NCBI GenBank assembly: GCA_002509485.1
Contig: DAWO01000054.1
Coordinates: forward strand, 1-9,663
Source of the DNA: Methanolinea sp. UBA477
GTDB lineage: Archaea; Halobacteriota; Methanomicrobia; Methanomicrobiales; Methanospirillaceae
DNA length: 9,663 bases
Direction: 5' to 3'
The number at the start of each line of letters is the position of its first letter. Position 1 is the stretch's first letter. The notes beneath the pieces are model-generated. The model made no database searches. It saw only the letters and a list, made by a program, of their open reading frames with translations, and was not told where the DNA came from. Below are positions 1 through 6,085 of the stretch, in pieces. Position numbers and translations under genes: made by a program.

Positions 1-221
1 TCAAGGAACGTATGTGTGATGAGCGCGGCAAAGAGCGTGAATGCGAGCGTCTCCGGCCCGAGAACTGGAAGAAGGGCCACCTGGAACGTGAGGAGAACTC
101 CGGCCATGGTATTGACATGAATACCCGGCAAAAGGCCGCTTGCCAACCCGATTGCCACCCCGGCAACCGTCCCGATCACGATCCCGAACATCTTTTGGAA
201 ATTTCGGGGGACAATGCTCAT
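1..221 (-). CDS. TctA-family membrane protein, N-terminal part (runs off the window)
   Basis: The minus strand is open from ATG at 221 to the window edge, giving 73 codons and no stop. The protein starts MSIVPRNFQKMFG and continues into a glycine-rich membrane segment (about residues 11-32), then GLLPGIHVNT and a second hydrophobic stretch ending LITHTFL. The G-L-x-PGIHxNT pattern is typical of the archaeal branch of the TctA / tripartite tricarboxylate transporter large membrane subunit family (the predicted permease COG1784). Its substrate in archaea is not known. The ATG at 221 lacks a clear Shine-Dalgarno sequence; the in-frame ATG at 191 is also possible and would put the start closer to where family members begin. 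A competing TTG-started frame (237 to 1) ends in a stop and has no membrane-protein character. The gene is divergent from hemD. Confidence 0.72.
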   Translation of the reverse strand, partial: MSIVPRNFQKMFGIVIGTVAGVAIGLASGLLPGIHVNTMAGVLLTFQVALLPVLGPETLAFTLFAALITHTFL

Positions 222-269
222 AAAGCAACCGAAACAAATATTCTCTCTCCTTACAGGTATGAGAGAGAC
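222..269. promoter_or_regulatory. Divergent promoter region between the TctA-like gene and hemD
   Basis: Only 48 bases separate the two divergent starts. The AT-rich core at about 231-243 (ACAAATATTC on plus) is the only TATA-like element. Read on plus, it sits about 30 bases before the hemD ATG, so the hemD transcript would have a very short leader. Read on minus, it would place the TctA-like transcript start at or just inside the ATG at 221, which favours either a leaderless transcript or the ATG at 191. The element is inferred from base composition and spacing only. Confidence 0.35.
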
Positions 270-974
270 ATGAAGATCGCCATCACCCGGCTGCGGGGAA
301 AAGATACCGATGATTCACGCCGCTGCGCGGAGTTCGGACATACCTGTTACACGGTCTCCCCACTCGAGGCACAGGTACACGAGGACCGTATCGAAGAGTT
401 TGTCCGTGAAGTGAATGCCGGCAGATATGACTGCATCTTTTTCACCAGTGCCCTCCCGGCAAAGATCATTGCTCCCCTGCTTGAGACGTGGCCGCGTGTC
501 GTGGCAATCGGCCCCCAGACGGCAGGCATACTGAAATCCCGGGGCATCCCGTGCGAGGTCCTCCCACACTATTATTCCAGGGCTTTTGTACCGTACCTGG
601 GTGCGTGGATCGAGGGGAAGAGGATCGGAATCCCGCGTGCAGATGTCCCGAATGATGCCCTTATGGCTTCAATTGCAGGTGCAGGGGGAATACCCATGGA
701 GATCCGGTGCTATTCCCTGGCGCCGACCAACGAACCTCTCGAGATCGAAGGGGCCGATGCCCTGCTCTTCACCTCCGCCTTCTCGTTCCGGTCCGCGATC
801 TGGGAGAAGGTGCCGGGGATTATCCTTGTTGCAATAGGAGATATCACGGCCGAAGAGATGGGGAAGGGGGGCTTTTCGCCCCACGTGACAGGGAACGGGT
901 CACTCGTCGGAACACTGCAGGCGCTTGATCGCTATATGCGGGAGAGCGGCTTAGCCGGCCGTGGAGAGCCATGA
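270..974 (+). CDS. hemD: Uroporphyrinogen-III synthase
   Basis: This 234-residue protein fits the HemD family in length and layout: two alternating alpha/beta lobes in tandem. It begins MKIAITRLRGK, as family members do (short beta strand followed by R). Residues around 50-75 read CIFFTSALPAKII, matching the usual 'fTSxnav' segment, followed by VVAIGPQTAGILKSRG, the conserved 'aIGxxTaxaL' element. The second lobe repeats this with ALLFTSAFSFRSA and IILVAIGDITAEEM. HemD closes hydroxymethylbilane with inversion of ring D to give uroporphyrinogen III, the precursor of siroheme, cobamides and coenzyme F430 in methanogens. The frame is open upstream to position 12, but that extension overlaps the divergent membrane protein gene and has no family-like sequence, so I choose the ATG at 270. 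The stop overlaps the truB start by four bases, so the two are probably translationally coupled. HemD proteins are poorly conserved, but the motifs agree. Confidence 0.88.
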   Translation: MKIAITRLRGKDTDDSRRCAEFGHTCYTVSPLEAQVHEDRIEEFVREVNAGRYDCIFFTSALPAKIIAPLLETWPRVVAIGPQTAGILKSRGIPCEVLPHYYSRAFVPYLGAWIEGKRIGIPRADVPNDALMASIAGAGGIPMEIRCYSLAPTNEPLEIEGADALLFTSAFSFRSAIWEKVPGIILVAIGDITAEEMGKGGFSPHVTGNGSLVGTLQALDRYMRESGLAGRGEP

Positions 975-1864
975 AATCCCCTGCCGGTACCGGGGACCGG
1001 ATCGTGATCATCGATAAGCCCAGGGGGCCGTCCAGCCACCAGGTGACCGCCTGGGCAGGAGAGATCCTTGGGGCCGACGTAGGGCATGCCGGCACCCTCG
1101 ATCCCGCCGTATCGGGTGTGCTTGCTGTCATGACGGGGAGAGCCGTGCGGCTTGCACCACTTCTCCTGAAAGAGGAGAAAGAGTACGTGTGCCTGATGAG
1201 ACTCCACGGAAAGGCAGGCTCCAAAGGGATCGCCGACGCATTCGGCGAGTTCACCGGGCGTATCTACCAGCGGCCCCCCCGGAAGAGTGCGGTCGCCAGG
1301 AACCTGCGGATACGGACCATCAGGGAACTGGAGGTGCTCGGCGTAGAGGATCGCCTCGTCCTCTTCAGGGTTGTCTGTGACGCCGGGACATACATCCGCA
1401 CTCTCTGTCACCACCTCGGGCTCTACCTGGGGTGTGGCGCCCACATGCAGGAACTCCGGAGAACACGGTCAGGAAGGTTCGATGAGCGGATGGCCCACAC
1501 CCTGCAGGATCTCGTGGATGCCTGTGTCCTCGCGGAGCAGGGGGACCGGAGTGAACTTGAACGGATGCTTCTTCCCCTGGAACATGCGGTCGGCGGGGAG
1601 GCGGGAGTCGTGGTCAGGGACAGCGCCGTGGACGCACTCTGCCATGGAGCGGCGCTCTCCGGCGTGGGAATTCTCAGGTCGCCCTCTTTTCGGAGAGGCG
1701 AACTCGTCACCGTCTGGACAGGCAAAGGCGAGCTCATCTGTCTTGGAGAGGCGCTGGTCTCCTCGGAGAAGACCGCACCCGGGGAGCATGGCCTCGTCAT
1801 AGCACCACGCACAGTTTTCATGGCGCCGGGGACCTATCCCCGTGGCTGGAAACGCCGGACCTGA
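971..1864 (+). CDS. truB: Pseudouridine synthase Cbf5/TruB (RNA-guided, archaeal type)
   Basis: The 297-residue protein carries the TruB-family catalytic motif II as GHAGTLDPAVSGVL, with the catalytic aspartate at residue 44. Motif I-like IIDKPRGPSSHQV lies at 13-25. RPPRKSAV and the AGTYIRTLCHHLG segment are typical of the archaeal/eukaryotic Cbf5 branch. The last 80 or so residues (from about VVVRDSAVDALCHGAAL) form a PUA domain, the part that holds H/ACA guide RNA. Archaeal Cbf5 works with Nop10, Gar1 and L7Ae on guide RNAs to make pseudouridine in rRNA, and can also make tRNA Psi55 with fewer partners. At 297 residues it is shorter than many archaeal homologues because the N terminus starts almost directly at the catalytic domain. 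The ATG sits in the ATGA overlap with hemD. It is an unusual partner for hemD; in many archaea the gene lies among ribosomal protein genes and a cytidylate kinase gene (established pattern, recalled). Confidence 0.95.
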   Translation: MKSPAGTGDRIVIIDKPRGPSSHQVTAWAGEILGADVGHAGTLDPAVSGVLAVMTGRAVRLAPLLLKEEKEYVCLMRLHGKAGSKGIADAFGEFTGRIYQRPPRKSAVARNLRIRTIRELEVLGVEDRLVLFRVVCDAGTYIRTLCHHLGLYLGCGAHMQELRRTRSGRFDERMAHTLQDLVDACVLAEQGDRSELERMLLPLEHAVGGEAGVVVRDSAVDALCHGAALSGVGILRSPSFRRGELVTVWTGKGELICLGEALVSSEKTAPGEHGLVIAPRTVFMAPGTYPRGWKRRT

Positions 1865-1915
1865 CAGATTCTTCTTCCAGCGCTGCGTACCCCCTCCCTC
1901 CACCCGGGGATAGCC

Positions 1916-1924
1916 TTAAAAAAA
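1916..1924 (+). promoter_or_regulatory. TATA-like box for tRNA-Ser
   Basis: TTAAAAAAA is centred 36 bases before the tRNA 5' end. With the usual archaeal distance of about 25 bases to the transcript start, transcription would begin near 1945, leaving a leader of about ten bases for RNase P to remove. A T6 run at 1950-1955, directly before the tRNA, could also end the truB transcript. Both roles are inferred from spacing. Confidence 0.45.
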
Positions 1925-1955
1925 CGGGAGTCCAATGATGATACTGCAATTTTTT

Positions 1956-2039
1956 GCTGAGGTAGTCTAGCGGTAGGGCGCAGGCCTGGAAAGCCTGTGG
2001 GGCATTTGCCCCTCGGGAGTTCAAATCTCCCCCTCAGCG
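1956..2039 (+). tRNA. tRNA-Ser (GGA anticodon)
   Basis: The full cloverleaf folds by hand. Acceptor GCTGAGG (1956-1962) pairs with CCTCAGC (2032-2038), and the discriminator base is G at 2039. The anticodon stem CAGGC/GCCTG encloses the loop CTGGAAA with anticodon GGA at 1988-1990, which reads UCC and UCU. A long variable arm with GGGGC pairing GCCCC marks it as a class II tRNA, as expected for serine. The T arm is GGGAG-TTCAAAT-CTCCC. The length is 84 bases, with no intron and no encoded CCA. The D arm carries the window's only CTAG. Confidence 0.97.
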
Positions 2040-2116
2040 TCCCGTGTGAATCCGGGATTTATTCGCAACGATGAAACCGGAACTTGTGTTGTTTATACCA
2101 GCGATTCCGTCATTTA

Positions 2117-2142
2117 GCCAAAAAATGCGTGGTTTTTTTGCC
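2117..2142. terminator. T-rich hairpin, probable bidirectional terminator
   Basis: CAAAAAA (2119-2125) and TTTTTTG (within 2133-2140) are inverted around an eight-base loop, giving runs of six or more T on either strand. Archaeal RNA polymerase terminates mainly at T runs, so this element could stop read-through from tRNA-Ser on plus and from the methyltransferase operon on minus, whose last stop is at 2257. The rest of the spacer, 2040-2256, holds no gene that I can support. Confidence 0.45.
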
Positions 2143-2256
2143 TGGCTCACCCTTCTCCACAGAAATCAACGTCAACGTGTGTAGAGGACTTCATCCCCTG
2201 TTTTTATCACTCATTCGCGTTCCTCACGCCGGACCATGCAGATCCATCTCGCGGGT

Positions 2257-3000
2257 TCATGCCTGTCCGGTGCATGACGCCAGATCAAGCCGCTCCCGTG
2301 CGAATTCGTAATAATCACTGACGAGTTCGAAGCCGAGGAAACGGCGATCCATCTCCTTGCTCACCACCGCGACGGTACCCGATCCGAGGAACGGGTCAAG
2401 CACAAGGTCTCCCGGATTGCTCGAGAAGCTGAGTATCTTCCTGACCAGATCGGAGGGGAGCTTGGTGGGAGTCTTCTTCCGGCCCTTCCAGTACTCCCGT
2501 TTGATGGTCCAGACATCCTCGGGGTAATGCTCGACCTTGTTGAAGGTGTAGCTGCCCGGGTTCTTGACTGCAAAGATGATGTGATAGTGGCTCGTCACGT
2601 ACTTCTTCCTCGTGAATACCCCGAACTGGTACTTCCAGATGATATGGTTGATGGTGGAAAAACCCGCATCATCAACGGCAGAAAGCACATCTTTGAGCCG
2701 GTTCCATCCTGAGAATACATACATGCTCCCGGACGGCGCAAGTATTCGGTACGCCTCCTCCATCCACCGTATCGAGAATTCCGCGTAATCCCGGCCGTCC
2801 ACCTCCCGGTAGCCCTCGAGCACGTTCGCACCGGTCCGGTTATAGTTCATCTTCTGCGCACGGAAATCGATCGCAAAGGGAGGATCGGTCACGATGAGAT
2901 CGACCGTTTTGGAAGGGACCCTTGGAAGGAGTTCCAGCGCGTCCCCGAGAACTATGGAATCGGCCTCGAACGGTTCAAGGATATGCCGGGAGAGGGTCAT
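2257..3000 (-). CDS. Solitary DNA methyltransferase, beta class (N6-adenine or N4-cytosine)
   Basis: The 247-residue protein has catalytic motif IV TDPPF at residues 38-42, near the N terminus, and the AdoMet-binding motif I DPFLGSGT at 202-209, near the C terminus. It is followed by RRFLGFEL, the usual acidic motif II. This order (IV first, I last) defines the beta class of exocyclic-amine methyltransferases. The DPP(F/Y) form leaves N6-adenine and N4-cytosine both possible. The region between the motifs (about 80-180, including KREYWKGRKKTPTKLP) holds the target-recognition part and the conserved 'H-P-x-x-xP' type segment, here KTPTKLPSDL. The specificity cannot be read from sequence. No restriction endonuclease or specificity subunit lies nearby, so it looks like an orphan methyltransferase. 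Its ATG comes only three bases after the iorB stop, with AAGGG touching the start, which points to translational coupling and transcription with iorAB. Confidence 0.92.
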   Translation of the reverse strand: MTLSRHILEPFEADSIVLGDALELLPRVPSKTVDLIVTDPPFAIDFRAQKMNYNRTGANVLEGYREVDGRDYAEFSIRWMEEAYRILAPSGSMYVFSGWNRLKDVLSAVDDAGFSTINHIIWKYQFGVFTRKKYVTSHYHIIFAVKNPGSYTFNKVEHYPEDVWTIKREYWKGRKKTPTKLPSDLVRKILSFSSNPGDLVLDPFLGSGTVAVVSKEMDRRFLGFELVSDYYEFARERLDLASCTGQA

Positions 3001-3003
3001 CCC

Positions 3004-3594
3004 TTATTCCCGGCATCCTGCCCCTGCTTCCCGGCCAAGGTCAAATGCTTTCCTGTTTATCTCGATGGTTTTTTGTGGGACGAGTTTTTCGACCGCCTTC
3101 CTGAGTGAATCCGGGGAGAGCGGCAGGAAATGCGATGCCGCACCGAGCATCACGATGTTTGCTGCAAGCGGGCTTCCCGCCTCTGCTGCCATGGCTTCCG
3201 CATCGAGGAGACAGAGCCCGACATCTCCGAGACGGGCACGTATCTCCTCTTCCGTGGGGGCAGCGGCACCCTGGACAAAGACCGATGTCGGCACCACGAA
3301 ATGCCTGTTTGCAACGATCTTTCCACCTGGCCTGACGTAGTGCTTGTACCGGAGGGCTTCCAGCAGGTCGAAGGATATGATGATGTCGGCCGTTCCGGGG
3401 GTGATCAGGGGCCCATACTCTCCATCGATCCTGATGTGGCTCTCAACCGATCCACCCCTCTGTGCCATGCCATGAGTCTCCGCTCCCTTCACCGGCCTCC
3501 CTTCGATGAGACACGCCTCGCCAAGGACGTTCGATGCCAGGATCGTGCCCTGCCCTCCAATCCCCACGACAAGGACATCATACCCGGGGCTCAT
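3004..3594 (-). CDS. iorB: Indolepyruvate:ferredoxin oxidoreductase, beta (gamma-type) subunit
   Basis: The 196-residue product starts MSPGYDVLVVGIGGQGT, the nucleotide-fold-like opening (GIGGQGT at 11-17) of the pyruvate/2-oxoacid oxidoreductase gamma domain. It also carries GAETHGMAQRGGSVESHIR, a signature of IorB. It pairs with IorA to oxidise indolepyruvate, phenylpyruvate and hydroxyphenylpyruvate to the aryl-acetyl-CoA with ferredoxin as acceptor; in methanogens the reverse direction can make aromatic amino acids from aryl acids. The frame is open upstream to 3651, but the ATG at 3594 is preferred: it lies in an ATGA overlap with the iorA stop and has a strong AAGGAGG about eight bases ahead. 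The subunit has no cysteine cluster, so the iron-sulfur centres are in IorA. The stop at 3004 is three bases from the methyltransferase start. Confidence 0.95.
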   Translation of the reverse strand: MSPGYDVLVVGIGGQGTILASNVLGEACLIEGRPVKGAETHGMAQRGGSVESHIRIDGEYGPLITPGTADIIISFDLLEALRYKHYVRPGGKIVANRHFVVPTSVFVQGAAAPTEEEIRARLGDVGLCLLDAEAMAAEAGSPLAANIVMLGAASHFLPLSPDSLRKAVEKLVPQKTIEINRKAFDLGREAGAGCRE

Positions 3595-5360
3595 CTCCGG
3601 CCCTCCTTTGCGATCGCCCCGAAAGGACAGATCTGGGCACATACTCCGCACCCGCTGCAGAGATCACTGATATGCGGCTTCTCACCCGCAATCTCGATAG
3701 CAGGGCATCCGAATTTGACACACAGGCCGCAGCCGGTGCACAGATCAGGATCGACCCGGTACCTGCCCCGCTTGATCCCGGCCCTTCTCGCGGTGATCAC
3801 ACAGGGCTGCCTGGCGATTATCACCTTCACTCCAGGCCGGGCTTTCGCATCCTTCATCGCCGTCTCAAGACCTACCAGGTCATAACTGTCCACGGTCTCC
3901 ACGAAATGCACCCCGCAGGCGCGGCATATCGCCTCGAGCGAGACCGGGATCGTAGCCTCTCCCGTAGCAGTCACTCCGGTAGCAGGATTCGGCTGATGTC
4001 CTGTCATCCCGGTAGTCCGGTTATCGAGGATGACCAGTATCATCTCGGCGCCGTTGTAGACGGCATTCAAAAGCCCGGGTATGCCCGTATGAAGAAACGT
4101 GGAGTCTCCAATCGTCGATACGATATCTGACTCTTCACCCGAATGGTAGATCCCGCTCCCAACCGTAACAGATGCCCCCATGCAGATGGCGGTATCCACT
4201 GCACCGAGCTGCAGACCCAGCGTATAGCACCCGATATCGCTTGGATAGATCCCGTCGCGAAAGACCTTTCTCATGGCATGGAATACCGGCCTGTGCGGGC
4301 AGCCCGCACACATGATGGGTGGACGCGGCGGTATGTCCGGCAACGGATCTGCGTCGACAAATTGTATTTTTGGACGTATTCCTGCCGACTCCATGATCTT
4401 CGCGACGGCTCTGGGGGAGAGTTCGCCTTCGTATGGAGAATGCCCGTCTTTTTTTCCGTGGACCGTGACACACCCGGCGACCTGCCGTACAACCTCTTCA
4501 ACCACCGGGGCAAGTTCCTCTATGACCAGGACCTTCTCATGCCGGCGGACGAACTCCTCGAGCCACGCTTCATCGATCGGGTATGCCCCGATCTTCATGA
4601 AAGAGACATCGTCGGGAAGCAACTCCTGGACATATGTCGCAGAGATCCCACTCGCGATGACCGCATCCCTGCCTTTTACGCTGCAGGTATTGTACCCGGA
4701 TTCTGCCAGGCGTCTCTTTATTCCGGGCTGCTTTTCATTTAGTTTTTTATGGAGTATCCGTGTGTGGGCAGGGATGACCACGTACTGCCGGGGGTCCTTT
4801 ACAAACCTGCCCACCCGTGTGCTGGCCTTCACGTCCCCAAGGGTTACATCCCCCTTGGAATGGCAGATCCTCGTCGTGGGGCGGAAGAGAACCGGGAGCC
4901 CGAACTCTTCGGAGAGGGCGAATGCATCCCTCACCATGTCATGGGCTTCCTGTATGGTCGAGGGATCAAGACAGGGGATCCGGGCGAAAGCGGCATAGCA
5001 TCGTGTATCCTGTTCGTTCTGTGAACTGTGGGCATACGGGTCATCGGCACTCATGATCACGAGTCCCCCGGTGACACCCGTGTATGCGCTTGTCATCAGC
5101 GGATCGGCGGCGACGTTCAACCCGACATGTTTCATCGTGCAGAGTGCCCTGACTCCGCACCATGCTGCCGCCAATGCGTTCTCCAGTGCCACTTTTTCAT
5201 TGACAGACCATTCGACATGGTACCCTCTTTCCCCCTGCACCCTGAGTATATCGATCACCTCTGAAGAGGGGGTACCTGGGTATCCACTCACGAAATCAAC
5301 CGGAGATTCCAGACATCCGTGAGCGATGGCCTCGTTCCCGAGAAGATACTGCTTGCTCAT
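3591..5360 (-). CDS. iorA: Indolepyruvate:ferredoxin oxidoreductase, alpha subunit
   Basis: This 589-residue protein has the normal length and domain order of IorA. The N-terminal domain carries SGYPGTPSSEVID (25-37) and NEKVALENALAAA (54-66), which includes the glutamate that activates thiamine diphosphate. CAGCPHR (351-357) opens the TPP-binding domain. The TPP/Mg motif runs from GDS at 419 to LDNRTTGMTGHQPNP (445-459). The C terminus is a two-cluster ferredoxin domain: C541, C544, C547, C552, with four residues before the last cysteine of the first motif, then C568, C571, C574, C578. The protein acts in the cytoplasm as an oxygen-sensitive complex with IorB. The ATG at 5360 is supported by AGGTGG about six bases upstream and by MSKQYLLGNEAIAHG, a family-typical start. 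It is the first gene of an iorA-iorB-methyltransferase operon. Confidence 0.97.
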   Translation of the reverse strand: MSKQYLLGNEAIAHGCLESPVDFVSGYPGTPSSEVIDILRVQGERGYHVEWSVNEKVALENALAAAWCGVRALCTMKHVGLNVAADPLMTSAYTGVTGGLVIMSADDPYAHSSQNEQDTRCYAAFARIPCLDPSTIQEAHDMVRDAFALSEEFGLPVLFRPTTRICHSKGDVTLGDVKASTRVGRFVKDPRQYVVIPAHTRILHKKLNEKQPGIKRRLAESGYNTCSVKGRDAVIASGISATYVQELLPDDVSFMKIGAYPIDEAWLEEFVRRHEKVLVIEELAPVVEEVVRQVAGCVTVHGKKDGHSPYEGELSPRAVAKIMESAGIRPKIQFVDADPLPDIPPRPPIMCAGCPHRPVFHAMRKVFRDGIYPSDIGCYTLGLQLGAVDTAICMGASVTVGSGIYHSGEESDIVSTIGDSTFLHTGIPGLLNAVYNGAEMILVILDNRTTGMTGHQPNPATGVTATGEATIPVSLEAICRACGVHFVETVDSYDLVGLETAMKDAKARPGVKVIIARQPCVITARRAGIKRGRYRVDPDLCTGCGLCVKFGCPAIEIAGEKPHISDLCSGCGVCAQICPFGAIAKEGRR

Positions 5361-5401
5361 CGTTCCCCACCTGAAAATACTTCTAACAAGATAGTCTCAT
5401 A

Positions 5402-5422
5402 TCTGGTTATAATATTCTGGTT
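5402..5422 (-). promoter_or_regulatory. Probable iorA promoter with flanking direct repeats
   Basis: On the minus strand the AT-rich ATATTATAACC (5415-5405) would place a transcript start near 5385, leaving a leader of about 25 bases that contains the AGGTGG ribosome site. On plus, TCTGGTT occurs at 5402-5408 and again at 5416-5422, flanking this element, with a related TCTGGTGG at 5451-5458. The repeats could be an operator that controls iorA or the divergent tRNA-Ile promoter. The promoter role is inferred from position; the operator role is speculative. Confidence 0.35.
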
Positions 5423-5433
5423 CGGCTCACGTT

Positions 5434-5450
5434 TCAAAACTTATAAAAGG
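5434..5450 (+). promoter_or_regulatory. BRE/TATA promoter for tRNA-Ile
   Basis: TCAAAACTTATAAAAGG closely fits the archaeal BRE plus TATA pattern. The TATA part is centred about 37 bases before the tRNA, so transcription would start near 5470 with a leader of about 12 bases. The spacing nearly repeats that seen upstream of tRNA-Ser in this window. Confidence 0.6.
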
Positions 5451-5481
5451 TCTGGTGGATTAACTAATACGGCAGCGTTGA

Positions 5482-5555
5482 GGGCCCGTAGCATAGCTCG
5501 GTGGTGCGCCCGGCTGATAACCGGGAGGTCATGAGTTCGAATCTCATCGGGCCCA
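5482..5555 (+). tRNA. tRNA-Ile (GAT anticodon)
   Basis: The cloverleaf is complete. Acceptor GGGCCCG (5482-5488) pairs with CGGGCCC (5548-5554), and the discriminator is A at 5555. The D stem is GCAT/GTGC. The anticodon stem CCCGG/CCGGG encloses CTGATAA with anticodon GAT at 5516-5518, reading AUC and AUU. The T arm is ATGAG-TTCGAAT-CTCAT. The length is 74 bases, with no intron and no encoded CCA. The gene is 35 bases upstream of the next coding region, on the same strand. Confidence 0.97.
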
Positions 5556-5590
5556 TCTTCCATTTTATCAGATGAAAAAAGGTTTGAGGT

Positions 5591-6052
5591 ATGATGGCTA
5601 ATTCCAGGAAAACGCTCCTTATTGCCGGATTCGTGATATGTATCCTTATTGCGGCGTTCGTCGATCTCTTCATTGGCCTGATTGCCCTGGTTATCCTGGC
5701 AGCCATCTTCATGTCGCTCCGTATTATGGCAGACTCATCGGACCTGCCCAACATCTCGGCATTTCTCCAGGAAGACGCCAAGGGTATCTGGGTTGTAAAC
5801 AGGGGGAATGCCACGGCCTACTCGATTCGTGTGGCCCTTGTTCCGCTGGACCTGGAATTTACCATTCCAAAACTCGTTGTGGATGAAAAGACGCAGTTTA
5901 CCCTCGATAAGATGGTGGAGGACGTTAAAGTAGTGGTCCAATATACAAACGACCGTGGCGTGGCGTATTCCGATTCCTACACGCTGTCAGCACTGGGCGG
6001 TGACGATGATGATCTGCTCAAGCCGGTCTTCCCGCTCTTCAAATGGAAATAA
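5591..6052 (+). CDS. Small membrane-anchored protein of unknown function
   Basis: I do not recognise this 153-residue protein. Its first 10 residues are short and basic (MMANSRKTLL). Residues about 8-46 are strongly hydrophobic and long enough for a helical hairpin, with a possible aspartate at the turn (AAFVDLFIGLI). The remaining roughly 105 residues look like a soluble beta-rich domain: KGIWVVNRGNATAYSIRVALV, then LEFTIPKLVVDEKTQFTL and VKVVVQYTNDRGVAYSDSY. Alternating strands with an 'N-x-G-N-A-T-A' turn resemble an Ig/CARDB-like fold (inference only). The tail is acidic (GGDDDD) and ends PLFKWK. ATG at 5591 and ATG at 5594 are adjacent; GAGGT at 5586-5590 favours neither clearly. CATTTTATC (5561-5569) could serve as a TATA element for a leaderless transcript; otherwise the gene is read through from tRNA-Ile. 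Confidence 0.8.
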   Translation: MMANSRKTLLIAGFVICILIAAFVDLFIGLIALVILAAIFMSLRIMADSSDLPNISAFLQEDAKGIWVVNRGNATAYSIRVALVPLDLEFTIPKLVVDEKTQFTLDKMVEDVKVVVQYTNDRGVAYSDSYTLSALGGDDDDLLKPVFPLFKWK

Positions 6053-6060
6053 AAATAAAT

Positions 6061-6076
6061 CGGGGATTTTTTTTCG
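6061..6076 (+). terminator. T8 terminator between convergent genes
   Basis: A run of eight T at 6067-6074 follows GGGGA, fifteen bases after the stop of the small membrane protein gene. T runs of this length are typical archaeal termination signals. The convergent gene on minus ends at 6086 and meets T-rich sequence (TTTATTTTTATTT on minus, within 6047-6060), so it may stop in the same 33-bp gap. Confidence 0.5.
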
Positions 6077-6085
6077 TTCTTCGCT

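Noticed and set aside
1..237. Closed 78-codon frame on minus starting with TTG at 237
   Set aside because: It is the wrong frame of the TctA-like gene; the product is rich in arginine, histidine and proline with no membrane segment, while the other frame shows the family motif PGIHxNT.
12..269. Upstream extension of the hemD reading frame
   Set aside because: It overlaps the divergent TctA-like gene, has no HemD-like sequence, and the ATG at 270 gives a protein of normal family length and start.
2050..2085. Possible C/D-box-like small RNA (ACGATGA next to an inverted TCCGG/CCGGA)
   Set aside because: The C box is imperfect and no CTGA D box lies at a suitable distance, so there is no support for a guide RNA.
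2084..2311. 75-codon frame on plus in the spacer after tRNA-Ser
   Set aside because: No ribosome site, low-complexity basic and cysteine-rich product, and it runs into the end of the methyltransferase gene on the other strand.
3130..3885. 251-codon frame on plus opposite iorB and iorA
   Set aside because: Antisense shadow of two well-supported genes; the long frame follows from GC-rich codon bias.
4273..4998. 241-codon frame on plus opposite iorA
   Set aside because: Antisense shadow of a gene whose domains and cofactor motifs are all intact.
5464..5814. 116-codon frame on minus crossing tRNA-Ile
   Set aside because: Its C-terminal part, including RFELMTSRL, is the antisense translation of a tRNA, a well-known spurious product, and the rest is antisense to the small membrane protein gene.
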